A DNA stretch of 64,000 nucleotides from CALOFP01 sp942492635. GTDB taxonomy: Bacteria > UBP6 > UBA1177 > CALOFP01. This document shows positions 17,447 to 29,400 of the stretch, one piece after another (position 1 is the first letter of the stretch; each line of letters starts with the position of its first letter). The DNA lies in assembly GCA_942492635.1 (NCBI GenBank), contig CALOFP010000003.1, positions 186,001 to 250,000 of the forward strand. Reading direction: 5' to 3'. The notes beneath the pieces were generated by a model. That model saw only the letters and a program-made list of their open reading frames with translations. It was not told where the DNA came from and ran no database searches. The translations under genes and the position numbers were made by a program.

Positions 17447-20400
17447 ATGATACTTGAACGTTTAGCTGAAATTGTCCGGAAGTACGGAGAGAAGAGTGCA
17501 GTCGTATCTGAAGGCCATTCCGTTTCCTACAGGGAGCTCAACTCCATGGCAAACGGTGTGGCCGGGGCTCTGAAAGCCGGAGATAACCGTAGAGTCGGCC
17601 TTCTCTTCAGTCACGGTATCCCGATGATCGGGTCTCTTCTGGGTGCGGTAAAATCCGGAAAAACCTTTGTCGCTCTTGATGTTACCTATCCTTTGAGACG
17701 ACTCTGCTACATGATCGACGATGCGGGGATAGAGACTGTGGTGACTGAAAGGCGTCATTCCGCCGTGGCGAGACGAATTCTTTCCTTCACGAAAAAGAGT
17801 ATTGAACTGCTCTTTTTCGAGGATCTGATGGATTACAGCGGGGATGATCTGTTTTCCCGTGAACCGGATCTCTGCTACATTCTCTACACATCCGGGTCTA
17901 CTGGAAAACCCAAGGGAATAATGCAGAATACGGAAAACATGATCTACTACGTGGACAACTGGATAGAAAGAACGGACATGGGACCGTCCGATCGTGTCAC
18001 ATTTCTTTCATCCTTTGCCCACGACGGTGCGATGCAGGATATCTTCTCAGCGCTTCTTTCAGGAGCAGCTCTCTACCCCTACGGACTCAAGGAGGAGGGC
18101 GCGATCGAGATGCTGCCGGAATTTATGAAGGAGGAGGGAATAACTATCTACCATTCGGTACCCACTGTTTTCCGCTACATGTGTCGGTACATGACGGAGG
18201 ATCTGAAAATTGACACACTGAGGGTTATTCTTCTTGGCGGAGAGGCGCTGCGAAGGGACGATCTTCTTCTGGCAAGAGAAAATTTTCCGAATAGTGACTT
18301 CTTCAATGTTTACGGTCAGTCGGAATCTTCCGTCACGGCAATGTGGAAGCTGGATCCTCAGGAGTCATTTTCCAAGGTGAAACTCGGAGATCCTCTGAGC
18401 AGTACTGAAATTCTTCTTCTTGACGAGAACGGCGAGGAGACCGGAACAATGGAAACCGGTGAAATTTTCGTAGTCTGCCCGCACATCGCCCTTGGATATC
18501 TCAATGATGAAAAGAGGAGTTCCGAAGTTTTTCTCACCCACAGTGAGATAGGCAGGGTTTACAGGACCGGAGATCTCGCGCGGATGGATTTCGACGGATC
18601 TGTCGAATTTATGGGGCGAAAGGACGATCAGCTGAAAATCAGGGGGCTCCGCATCGAAACGGGCGAGATAGAATCGGTAATGCTGGGTTTTCCCAAAATC
18701 ACAAACGCCGTCGTTCTGCCCTACGGTGAAGATGAAAAGGAACTTATATCCTTTTACACAGTCGATGGAAAGGTTGATGCAGAAATTCTAAGGGCCCATC
18801 TCATGGAGTATCTTCCCGCCTACATGGTGCCGGTCAGGTTTTTGGAGCGGGCGTTCCTTCCCAAAACACCCAGCGGCAAAATCGACAAGAGGGCACTTTT
18901 GGATCAGTACAAAATTCACGAAACCCATTCCGAATTTCACGATCCGAGAGAGGGAACGGAAAGAGCCGTCGCATCGATATGGCGGGGAGTTCTCTCGATG
19001 AACAGAATCGGAGCTCTTGACAACTTTTTTGCAATAGGAGGACACTCCCTCAACGCCACAATAATTCTCTCACGAATTCACCGTGAGTTCGGGGTAAAAG
19101 TTTCACTTCCCACCTTTTTCAAAAATCCCACTGTTCGTTCACTTGCCGAGATTGTGGAGAAATCTGAAAAGAGGTGGGACTACATAGAGATTCCTAGGCT
19201 CAACCATCAGGATTCATATGAACTTTCCTACAACCAGAAAAGGCTCTGGTACCTGGCCCAGATGAATCCGCACAGCAGGGCCTACGGAATTTCAAGAAGG
19301 TATGTGCTGGATCATCCCGTCCATGAGGAGAGCCTGATCGAAGCGTGGCGTGAGATGGCGGCAAGACATGAGTCCCTGCGCACCTCGTTCCGGGAGATAA
19401 ACGGAGAGCCTCGCCAGCTGATTCACAAAAATGTAAAAGTTCCTTTTCATACTGTTGATCTTTCAGCACTCGATCCTTTGGAAAAGAAGAAACGGTGTAT
19501 GTCCGTGTATGACGAAGTTACCGGATCGGGATTCAATCTTTCGGAAAGTTCCCTTTTCCGAACCGTACTCGTGAAGCTGGACGAGAGAAAGTACGAGCTC
19601 TTCTGTCGGATGCACCACATAATTACGGACGGCTGGTCGATGGGAATTTTCCAGAAGGAGTTCTTTCACATCTACAACCGTTTGAAATCGGGAACCGATC
19701 ACGATCTCAAACCAGTGGCGCTGCAGTACAAGGACTATGCGGCATGGCACAACAGGCTGGTCCGGGATCCGGAAGTTCATGCCGGAAGCCACGCTTACTG
19801 GCAGAATAGGATGAACGAGGGTTTCCCGGTTATGGAACTTCCCCGTGATTTCAGGGGAAACGACAACGATCGGAGGGCCTCCGCCTACATCAACAGTGTG
19901 GATGCAAAGACAAGGGACGGACTGTTGAAAATAGCCCGCCGCATGGACACAACCCTTTTCAGTGTGCTTTTCACAGCCTACAACGTACTTCTTTCCAAGC
20001 TGACCGGTTCGAGGGATGTTGTGGTAAGTGTAATTAATGCCGGAAGAAATCATCACGAACTTACCAATGTTTTCGGCTATTTCGTGAACTCCATTCCGAT
20101 CAGGTCCGTTGTTGACCAGGAACTCGGGTTCGATGAGCTTCTGGAAGCGATCAACACCAAAACCATGGAGGCTATGGAGCATCAGCACTATCCTCTGGAA
20201 CTTGTACTTGATGAAACGGGAGACCCCTACCCGGAAGTTTCCGCCTCATTCAACATGCTGAACATGAAAGAGACAATTCATCAGGATCTGGACACCTTCG
20301 AAAAGCGATTTGTGGAGGAGATGGACGAGTCGGGATTTCAGCTCGAGCCCTACATCAGCGAATACCGCAACGGAATGGAGGTATTCTGGATCTACAGGCG

Positions 20401-20491
20401 GGCAAGTTTCAAACCGGAAACGGTAAAGAAAATTGGTGACGGTTTTCTCAAACTTCTCAGGATGATCGTGATGGAGGAGGAGGGGCAATGA
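17447..20491 (+). CDS. NRPS subunit 3: A-T-C
   Basis: 1014 aa. Starts directly with an adenylation domain (YTSGSTGKPKG near 147), so it must receive its upstream condensation activity from the C-terminal domain of subunit 2. The A4 motif reads FAHDGAMQDIF with Asp235 kept. The A5 motif is YGQSESS instead of YGPTETT. Pocket code D-G-Q-H-L-G-V-V-T-K, unassigned. Carrier IGGHS near 529; condensation domain with HHIITDGWSM near 723. The start ATG has GAGGGAGGG six bases upstream. The stop overlaps the start of subunit 4 in an ATGA, implying coupled translation and matched stoichiometry. Confidence 0.95.
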   Translation: MILERLAEIVRKYGEKSAVVSEGHSVSYRELNSMANGVAGALKAGDNRRVGLLFSHGIPMIGSLLGAVKSGKTFVALDVTYPLRRLCYMIDDAGIETVVTERRHSAVARRILSFTKKSIELLFFEDLMDYSGDDLFSREPDLCYILYTSGSTGKPKGIMQNTENMIYYVDNWIERTDMGPSDRVTFLSSFAHDGAMQDIFSALLSGAALYPYGLKEEGAIEMLPEFMKEEGITIYHSVPTVFRYMCRYMTEDLKIDTLRVILLGGEALRRDDLLLARENFPNSDFFNVYGQSESSVTAMWKLDPQESFSKVKLGDPLSSTEILLLDENGEETGTMETGEIFVVCPHIALGYLNDEKRSSEVFLTHSEIGRVYRTGDLARMDFDGSVEFMGRKDDQLKIRGLRIETGEIESVMLGFPKITNAVVLPYGEDEKELISFYTVDGKVDAEILRAHLMEYLPAYMVPVRFLERAFLPKTPSGKIDKRALLDQYKIHETHSEFHDPREGTERAVASIWRGVLSMNRIGALDNFFAIGGHSLNATIILSRIHREFGVKVSLPTFFKNPTVRSLAEIVEKSEKRWDYIEIPRLNHQDSYELSYNQKRLWYLAQMNPHSRAYGISRRYVLDHPVHEESLIEAWREMAARHESLRTSFREINGEPRQLIHKNVKVPFHTVDLSALDPLEKKKRCMSVYDEVTGSGFNLSESSLFRTVLVKLDERKYELFCRMHHIITDGWSMGIFQKEFFHIYNRLKSGTDHDLKPVALQYKDYAAWHNRLVRDPEVHAGSHAYWQNRMNEGFPVMELPRDFRGNDNDRRASAYINSVDAKTRDGLLKIARRMDTTLFSVLFTAYNVLLSKLTGSRDVVVSVINAGRNHHELTNVFGYFVNSIPIRSVVDQELGFDELLEAINTKTMEAMEHQHYPLELVLDETGDPYPEVSASFNMLNMKETIHQDLDTFEKRFVEEMDESGFQLEPYISEYRNGMEVFWIYRRASFKPETVKKIGDGFLKLLRMIVMEEEGQ

Positions 20492-23400
20492 GGGACGGAA
20501 AGCTTAAAAAACTTAAAGATTACGATCTGTTTGAAGATACATCTTCGCAAATTTCTAAAGAGGATAGACCTGGATTCGATGACAAGCTCTTCCCAAGGGC
20601 GGAAATCGAAGGTTCAGTTGTGGAACGGTTTCGATTAATCGCTTCCCGTTATCCGGAAAGAAAGGCGATAGAATTTTCCGGAGAAAACATCAGCTACATT
20701 GATCTTCTGAAGATAGTGAAATCGATAGCACATTCCATCACCGAGCACGGAAGGGCCGCAGACAGCGGAGTGGCGCTTCTTTTCGAGCACGGAATAGACA
20801 TGGTCAAGGGAATGCTCTCCGCACTTTTTTCCGGCAATCACTACATTCCGCTTGATCCGAATCATCCGGATGATCGCATCGTCTCCATTGTGGAAGATTC
20901 GAAGACAGGTTTCATCCTTACCAATCGGAAGAATATGAAAAAGGCTTGGGCTGTTGCGGAGGAGAGTCACCGGGTTCCATTCGTTCTTGTGATAGAAAAC
21001 TGCAAGGAAACAGAGGGGTTCGAGCCGGAACAGATAGATCCCGATTCGATTGCCTACATTCTCTACACATCCGGCTCAACGGGAAAACCGAAGGGAGTCA
21101 TGCAGAGCCGGAGAAATCTTCTCCATTTCATATCTACCTACACCAACCGCCTCGGGATTACTGCGGATGACAGACTTTCACTGCTTTCAAGTTACGGATT
21201 CGATGCAGCCGTCATGGATATCTACGGGGCGATTCTCAACGGAGCCACTCTGCTGCCATTCGATCTTAAAAGAGATGGTTCGATCGAACACATGGCATCC
21301 TGGCTCAAAAGCGGAAAAATCACAATCTATCACTCGATTCCGACTCTTTATCGATATCTTACGGACAGTTTCGCGGAAAATGAAAAATATGAAGATATCC
21401 GGCTTGTTGTTCTCGGCGGTGAGGCGGTTTTCAGGGAGGATGTGGAGAGGTTCAGGAAACATTTTCCGGAAGATGCACTCTTCATCAACGGTCTTGGACC
21501 GACCGAATCAACTGTTACTCTACAGTATTTTGTAAAAAATGATACAGTTTTCGATGGTGAAACTGTGCCGGTTGGATTTCCTGTTGAAAATACAGAGGTG
21601 TTTATTCTCGACGAATCGGGTAACGAGGCGGCACTCAACGTGACCGGTGAAATTGTCTACAAAAGCGATTTTCTTGCTCTCGGTTACACAGGTGATCCGG
21701 AAAAAACGGCAGCCTCTTTCACTGCAGATCCAAGGGACGGGACAGGTCGTGTCTACCGAAGCGGCGATTTGGGAAGAAGAGTTGCCGACGAATCGATTGT
21801 TTTTGTGGGCAGGAAAGATTTTCAGGTGAAAATAAGGGGTTATCGGATAGAGCTCGGGGAGATCGAGGGCGCGATTCTCTCCCGGAAAGAGGTGAAATCA
21901 TGTGCGGTTGCTGCGATGGATTTAGGAAGAAGGGAGAAAGCCCTTGTGGCGTATGTGGAAACGGATTCTGAATTTGATGAAAAAACAGTCAAAAACCATA
22001 TAGGTTCCCTGCTTCCCGAATACATGGTTCCCGAAATCTTTGTAAAACTGGATAAAATGCCTCTCAACAGCAACGGAAAGGTTGATCGGAAGAAGCTCCC
22101 CGAACCGTCGATCATTCCATCTTCCCACACGCCACCGGAGACCGATCTCCAGAAGAAGCTTGTTGCCGTCTGGAGCGAACTTCTTGCTGAAGATGAGAAT
22201 GAAATAGGAATCGACGACTCCTTTTTTGCAATCGGAGGGCATTCACTTCGTGCGATGGCTCTCATGGCGAGAATAGTGAAGGACTTCGATGCCGAAGTTC
22301 ATCTTATCGATTTTTTCAGGAGTCCCACGATCCGTTCCCTGGCAGGGCTGATCGAAGGAGGCGATCATGCTGCAGGACCGCTGGAACACACCGCAAAGGT
22401 CGATCTCTATCCGCTTTCTCCGGCTCAGAGAAGAATCTACATTCTCTCGAAAATGGAGCCAGAGGAGACCCACTACAACCTGACAAGGGGCTACAGTCTC
22501 GATGGATTTGTGGACATTGAGATGCTGGAAACCGCTTTCCGGAAGATGATCGAACGTCATGAAATTCTGAGAACATCCTTCGAGGAGCGGGACGGAAATG
22601 TTTTCCAGCAGATTCACTCCGATGTTTTCTTCTCTCTTGAACGTTTTGATGCCGGAGAGTCACTGATAGATGAAAAAATCGAAAGATTTATTCAGCCGTT
22701 TGATCTTTCAGAGCCTCCGCTGATCCGAGCCGGTCTCTTCCGCACCAGGGAGGATCATCACGTTCTTGTAATAGACATGCACCACACTGTTACCGACGGT
22801 ACCTCCAACCGGCTTTTCATGAAGGAGCTGCTCTCAATTTACTCAGGAAATGAACTTGACTCGGGAAATTTCCAGTACAGGGACTACGTCCTCTGGCTTG
22901 AAAAGAAAATGAAATCGGAAAGCTACAGGAAGGTGACCGGCTACTGGCTTGAAAGATTCAAAGAGTCTCCCGAATCCGCATCTCTTCCCACCGATTTCAA
23001 AAGGCCGAGAAGTCAGAGATTCGAGGGAAAGGCCCTGCACTTCAACATTCCATCTTCGACTGCAGAGAGAATTTCCTATCTGGCAAAGGAGAGGGAAGCT
23101 ACAACGTTCATGGTTCTTCTTGCCGGTTTTTCCATTCTCGTTTCCAAAATTTCCGGAAGTCGTGATCTTGTAATCGGAACTCCCAGCGCAGGCAGGTCCC
23201 ATTCCGATCTTTCATCGGTCATGGGGATTTTCATAAACACTCTGGCCATCAGGATGCGTCCCGAAGGCGGAAAGAGTTTCGCCGAGTATCTCGAAGAGGT
23301 GAAAAAAGATGTTCTCGACTCATTCGAAAGCCAGGACTATCCGTTTGAAAATCTTGTCGAGGAGCTGAAACTGGAGAGGGATCCCGGAAGAAATCCGCTG

Positions 23401-26400
23401 TTCGATCTCATGTTCAACTTTCTCAATATGGATCCATACCAACTTCAGGCTCCGGGAGTCCTTATCGAACCTCACTACATGGAACATACCCGGAGCCGCT
23501 TCGACATTACCCTTTACGGTTCCGAGCAGGAGGACGGCATAGGATTCACTATTCTTTACAGAAGCGATCTTTTCAAGGAGTCCACAATCCGCCGTTTTAT
23601 GAACTACTATACAAACATAATTGGGAGAATCGTAGAAAATGCCGAGGGTTCCATCGCTTCATTCGATCCTCTGGGCGAGGAGGATCGCAGCTTTGTGCTT
23701 GAGAAAATAAATTCCACAGGTAACAGCTATCCATCCGACCGGACAATCCACTCCCTCTTCACTGAAATCGCGGGGAAAAAGGGAGACGAAATCGCTCTCA
23801 TCTGTGGACGGGATGAAATCTCCTACCGGGAACTTGAGGAACGCTCGAACAGGCTTGCCAATCTCCTGATCAATAAAGGCGGGGGAAAGGGCAGGGTGGT
23901 CGGTGTACTTATGGAAAGAAGTGTCGACCTCATGGTATCCCTGCTGGCGGTTTTGAAAACGGGTGCCGTCTACCTTCCCATGGATCCCCATCTTCCTGAA
24001 GAGCGACTGAGATTCATGGCCAGGGACAGCAAAACATTTCTTGTCCTTACAAAAATAAACTGGCGACAGGTGATGGAAGGTACGGAGATTTCAATTCTTG
24101 ATGTTGATGAGATTGAAGTGGAACTCGCAGAATTTCCAGTTGAATCGCCTGCGGTTGATTTCGGGACGGATGATCCCGCCTACATAATCTACACTTCGGG
24201 TTCAACAGGAAGGCCCAAGGGGGTTCTTGGGCTCCATCACGGAGCCGTTAACCGCTTTTTCTGGATGTGGCGTCGTTTTCCGTTTGCTGAAGATGAAGTT
24301 TACGTCCAGCGTGTCTCTTTCAGTTTCGTCGGTTCAATCTGGGATCTTTTCGGACCGCTTCTGGGCGGAGCGCAGTGTGTGATGCTGGATGACGAAACCT
24401 TGAAGGATCCATACCGGATTGTTGAAACTATCCATAAATTCGGTGCAACCCGGATAGTGATGGTTCCATCGCTGCTGAAGACCGTTCTGGAGCTGGATGT
24501 AGATCTCATTGAAAAGTTTTCGACCCTCACACATGTCAGTTCGAGCGGGGAGACTCTTCCCGCCTCCGTTTCCAACAGATTTCTCTCGCTTTTTCCGGGA
24601 ACGAAACTGATAAATCTCTACGGCCCCACGGAAATTTCATCCGATGCGACCTATATCGAGATGCATCCGATGGATGAAAACGCGACGCCCGTAGGAACTC
24701 CTATCGACAACGCAACGGTCTACGTTCTCGATCAGGATATGAACCTCTGTCCTCCCGGAGTCACCGGTGAAATTCACATAGGGGGTGATGGACTCGCCCT
24801 CGGCTATCTCGGACGAGCTGATCTTACGAGGGAACGTTTTGTGGAAAATCCGTTCGGGGAGGGGAGACTTTACAAAAGCGGTGATCTGGGAAGTTTCTCG
24901 GCCGACGGGGTGCTTCACTACCACGGAAGAATCGACAACCAGCTGAAAATCAGGGGATTTCGGATAGAACCTGGAGAGATCGAAGCGGTAATGAGGAGCC
25001 ATCCATCCATAAAGGAAGCATTGGTGATAACCGACGGTGGGGGAAGCGAAAAGCGACTCTTCGGCTACTTCGTGTCGGATGAATCCGATATTTCCGATTA
25101 TGTAAGGACATATCTATCCGAGCGGCTTCCCGACTACATGGTGCCGTCACAACTGATCGGTCTTGCGTCGTTTCCGCTTACACCAAACGGAAAACTGGAC
25201 AGGAAAGCGCTGCCGAAAGAGATCGGAGTGTCGGGAATCAAGCGGGGGCCCAAAAACGAGACCGAAAAGGCGGTTATGAAAATCTGGAGCAGGATTTTGA
25301 AAATCGAGCAATCCTCATTCGGAATCGACACCGGATTTTTCGAGTTGGGCGGTCACTCGCTCAAGGCTGTTGCAATGGTTTCGGCAATATTCAGGGAGTT
25401 GAATATCCGTATTCCTCTCCGAATTGTGTTTGAAAAACCTACGGTTCGGGCAATTTCATCCTACATTGAAAAAAAACAGGAACCTCTAGCGGAAGAGGCC
25501 ATAGTGAAAGCGGAAGAAAGGGATTGGTATCCTCTTTCATCCGGGCAGAAAAGAATCTACGTCGTCAATGGAATGGAGCCGGAGAGCACACGCTACAACG
25601 TTCAGAGAATTTTCAGGATAAGGGGTGAAATTGATCCGGAACTTCTTGAAAACGCCCTGAGAAGGCTTGTCGAAAGACACGAAAGCCTCCGCACCGGCTA
25701 TGCGATTGTCGATGGAATGCTTTTGCAGCATGTCGAAAGTAACTTCAGCTTCAAACTGGAACGCCGTGAAATAGTTCATCAGGAAAAAGATGAAGCGATA
25801 AGAAGTTTCATCAAACCGTTCGATCTTTCCGAGCCGCCTCTTATGCGAGCCGCCTTATTCACGGTCGACGACGACAGTTCGATGCTGATTATCGATATTC
25901 ACCACATCGCAACAGACGGCACATCCGACAGAATCATTCTTCGTGAACTTTCGGCGCTCTATCGAAATGAGAAACTTGCTCCGGTAGCTTTCCAGTACCG
26001 GGATTTTTCACAGTGGTGGAATGGAGATGGTGGAAAGAGGGCGCTTCTCGAGGAGGAATCCTTCTGGTTGACCCAATATGAAAAACCTTACGAACAGTTT
26101 GATATCCCCTCAGATCGCCCTAGAAAGACAGTCGGAACTTTCAACGGAAACAGCTTCCGTTTCTACATCACCGGTGACGATGCCGTGGCGATTGAAAACT
26201 GCGCCGGTGAGGAGAAGGCTACACCTTTCATGTTCCTTCTTTCCGGACTGATGATTCTTCTTTCGAGGCTAGGGGGAACCGAGGATGTTGTCGTGGGCGT
26301 TCCGAGTGCGGGAAGAAACAGGCCTGGAACGGAATCCATCGTCGGCTTTTTTATCAACACCCTTGCGGTAAGAGGGCTGCCCGCCGGAAGAAAAACCTTC

Positions 26401-29400
26401 AGGACATTTCTCCGGGAGGTCAGGGAAACATCCCTTGCCGCATTCGACAACCAGAGTTATCCCTTTGAAGATCTTGTGGAGAAGGTGGCTCCGAAAAGGG
26501 GCGGCCAGCGAAATCCGCTTTTCGATGTTCTTTTCAACTACATAAACATGGAAGATGGAAATCTGGAGCTTTTCGGACTCGATGTTACCGAGTATGACCG
26601 AAAGCAGGACGAAACAAAATTCGACATAAACATCACCAGCGGAAAAGGCAGAAAAGGACTCTGGTTCAAAGTTGTCTACGGCACCGATCTTTTCGATGAG
26701 GCAACCGTCAGAAGATTCATGAACTACCTGAAAAACCTCCTTCTCAACCTTTCACGAAAGATGGATGCGCCCATCGCAGCCGTGGAGATGCTGCCCCCGA
26801 GTGAGAGAGTTTTCCTGCTGGAAAAGATAAACGGCACAGGTGATCTTATTCCGGAAACCACAATTCACCGTTTTTTCTCTCAGGTTGCAAAAGAGAAGGG
26901 AACGGCAAGGGCCGTGATTTTGGAAAATAAAATAGTGGGTTACAGCCGCCTGGAGGAGAGATCGAACAGGCTGGCGAACCATCTTCTGACACGGGGCTTT
27001 GAAAAGGACAAGTTTATTGTAATTTGCATGGAACGATCGATTGACTTTGTAGTATCCATGCTGGCGGTACTCAAAACCGGAGCAGCCTATGTTCCCGTTT
27101 CTCCGGATTTTCCGTCGGGTAGAATCGATACGATCCTGGATGACGGAAAATTTTCCCATGTTTTGACAAAGAAGGTCTATTCCGAACTTTTTAAAGGAAG
27201 AAAACTTCTTCTGATCGACATCGAAGAGGAGCAGATAGGTAAACAATCCGAAGATTTTCCTGAAATAGATGTGAAACCCCAGGATCCGTCATACGTCATC
27301 TACACATCGGGATCGACCGGCAGGCCCAAAGGCGTAGTGGGAACCCATCAGGCCACTATGAACCGCTGCTTCTGGATGTGGAGAAGTTATCCCTTCAATG
27401 AAAACGACAGATATCTTACAAGGGCAAACCTCAGCTTCGTAGGTGCCCTCTGGGATCTTTTCGGACCGCTTCTTGCTGGAATAGGAACAACCGTACTCTC
27501 GGATGAGGAGATGAAGGATCCCTACAGAATTGTTGAAATTATCAAATCCCGAAAAATCACCAGAATGCATCTTGTTCCGTCGTTAATGAAAACCATACTG
27601 AATCTGGATAGTTACATCCCCGATGATCTTTCATCGCTTCGAATCTGCACATCCGGTGCAGAAACTCTTACTCCATCTCTCGTCGGAGAGTTCAGGAAGC
27701 GTGTTCTGGGAGTAAGAATTCTGAACCTCTACGGTTCCACCGAAACGGCATCTGATGCCACATGCATCGAAATGAGCGGCAGGGAAACTGAAAACGTTGT
27801 GGGAAAACCCATTTCAAACGTATCTCTATACCTTTTGGATCGTCATCTCAATCCCGTTCCTAAAGGTGTCAAGGGGAACATCTACATCGGCGGGTCCGGA
27901 CTTGCGCTTGAATATCTTGGAAACATTGAACTTACAAGGAAGAAATTCATCAGGAATCCATTCGGTGAGGGAAAGATATACGACACGGGAGACATCGGAG
28001 TAATCAACGAGAGTGGAAACCTTGTCTATATCGGCAGATCGGATCTACAGGTTAAAGTGAGAGGATACCGTGTCGAACCTGAAGAGATAGAAAAGGTTAT
28101 TCTCTCATTCCCGGGAATGAAATCCGCCGCAGTAATTGCGAAAAACGAGGGGGAATACGGAGTAAAACTTCACGGGTTCGTTGTTTTTGAAAAGCGGCAG
28201 GGAATCGGAGTTGTAATTCCATTTCTCAAGAAATCGCTTCCTGATTACATGATTCCCTCTACAATTAACGAGATTGATGAGATTCCGCTGACCCCTACCG
28301 GCAAGATTGACCGCGAACATCTCTCAAAACTTAAAATAGAAAGAGTAACTACTGAAGGTTATCGCGAACCGGAAACTCCTGTTCAGGAGCTGCTGGTCAA
28401 CACCTACAGGGAAATACTCGGACTGGAAAAGATTGGAATCGGCGACAACTTCTTCGATCTCGGCGGTGATTCACTGATGGCCATAAAGGTAATCGACAAA
28501 CTTCACAAATCCGGTCTCGTCGTCACCGTTGCCCAGATGATTCAATACCACTCGATTGAGGATCTGGCAGAAGTGATCAAGACACACGGAGCTGAAGGTG
28601 AGGAGTGGAGCTGCCTGGTCGAACTCCAGAAGGGGAGGAAGGAAAGAACTCCCATTTTTCTTTTCCATTCGCCTCCGGGAGATCTTCTCGGCTACGTCAA
28701 TTTGATACCTCATCTCGATCCCGATCAACCGGTTTACGGATTCCAGTCACTCGGACTTCACGACAGGGAGAATGCCCACGAATCGGTTGAAGAGATGGCA
28801 GGATACTATCTCGAACAGATCTTGAAGTTCTTTCCCCGGGGACCCTACATTCTCGGAGGGTGGTGCTTCGGCGGCACGATAGCATTCGAAGTTGCCAGAC
28901 AGATGGGAGAGGTTGGGGAGAAGGTCCAGGTTGTGCTTCTGATCGACACCTGGCCAAGATTCCCGCACCGGGAGAGCGAAGGATTCCGGATGAAGGCCAT
29001 AAGATGGAGCGTCAAGCGAAGATTCTGGAAAATAAAAAGGTTGCTGAAACTGGCATTTACGGAACCGGTAAATCTCTTCCGTTATCTGAATCATCGACTT
29101 CGAAAAGGTAAGAGGACATCGCAGGAAATATTTGAACAGGATAACAAACTGAAAGATATCGGACTGTTCAAGAACCGCTCATATGTAAGGAAGAAAAACA
29201 GTATAGCCCAGTACAACTACCAGAGTAGACCGTACGAAGGAAAAATAGCCGTATTCGTTCCCGAAAAGCACCATCCCATGCGGCTCATGCAGATTCCATC
29301 AGGACTGTTGTGGCACATAATCAACCCCGATCCCGAAATACACAACGTACCGGGTACCCACGAAGATATAATGAAAAAACCCAACGTCTATATCCTCGCA

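Noticed and set aside
24180..28330. Embedded ketoreductase as in alpha-keto-acid depsipeptide modules lacking Asp235
   Set aside because: The spacing between A and T motifs is normal, leaving no room for an inserted reductase domain.
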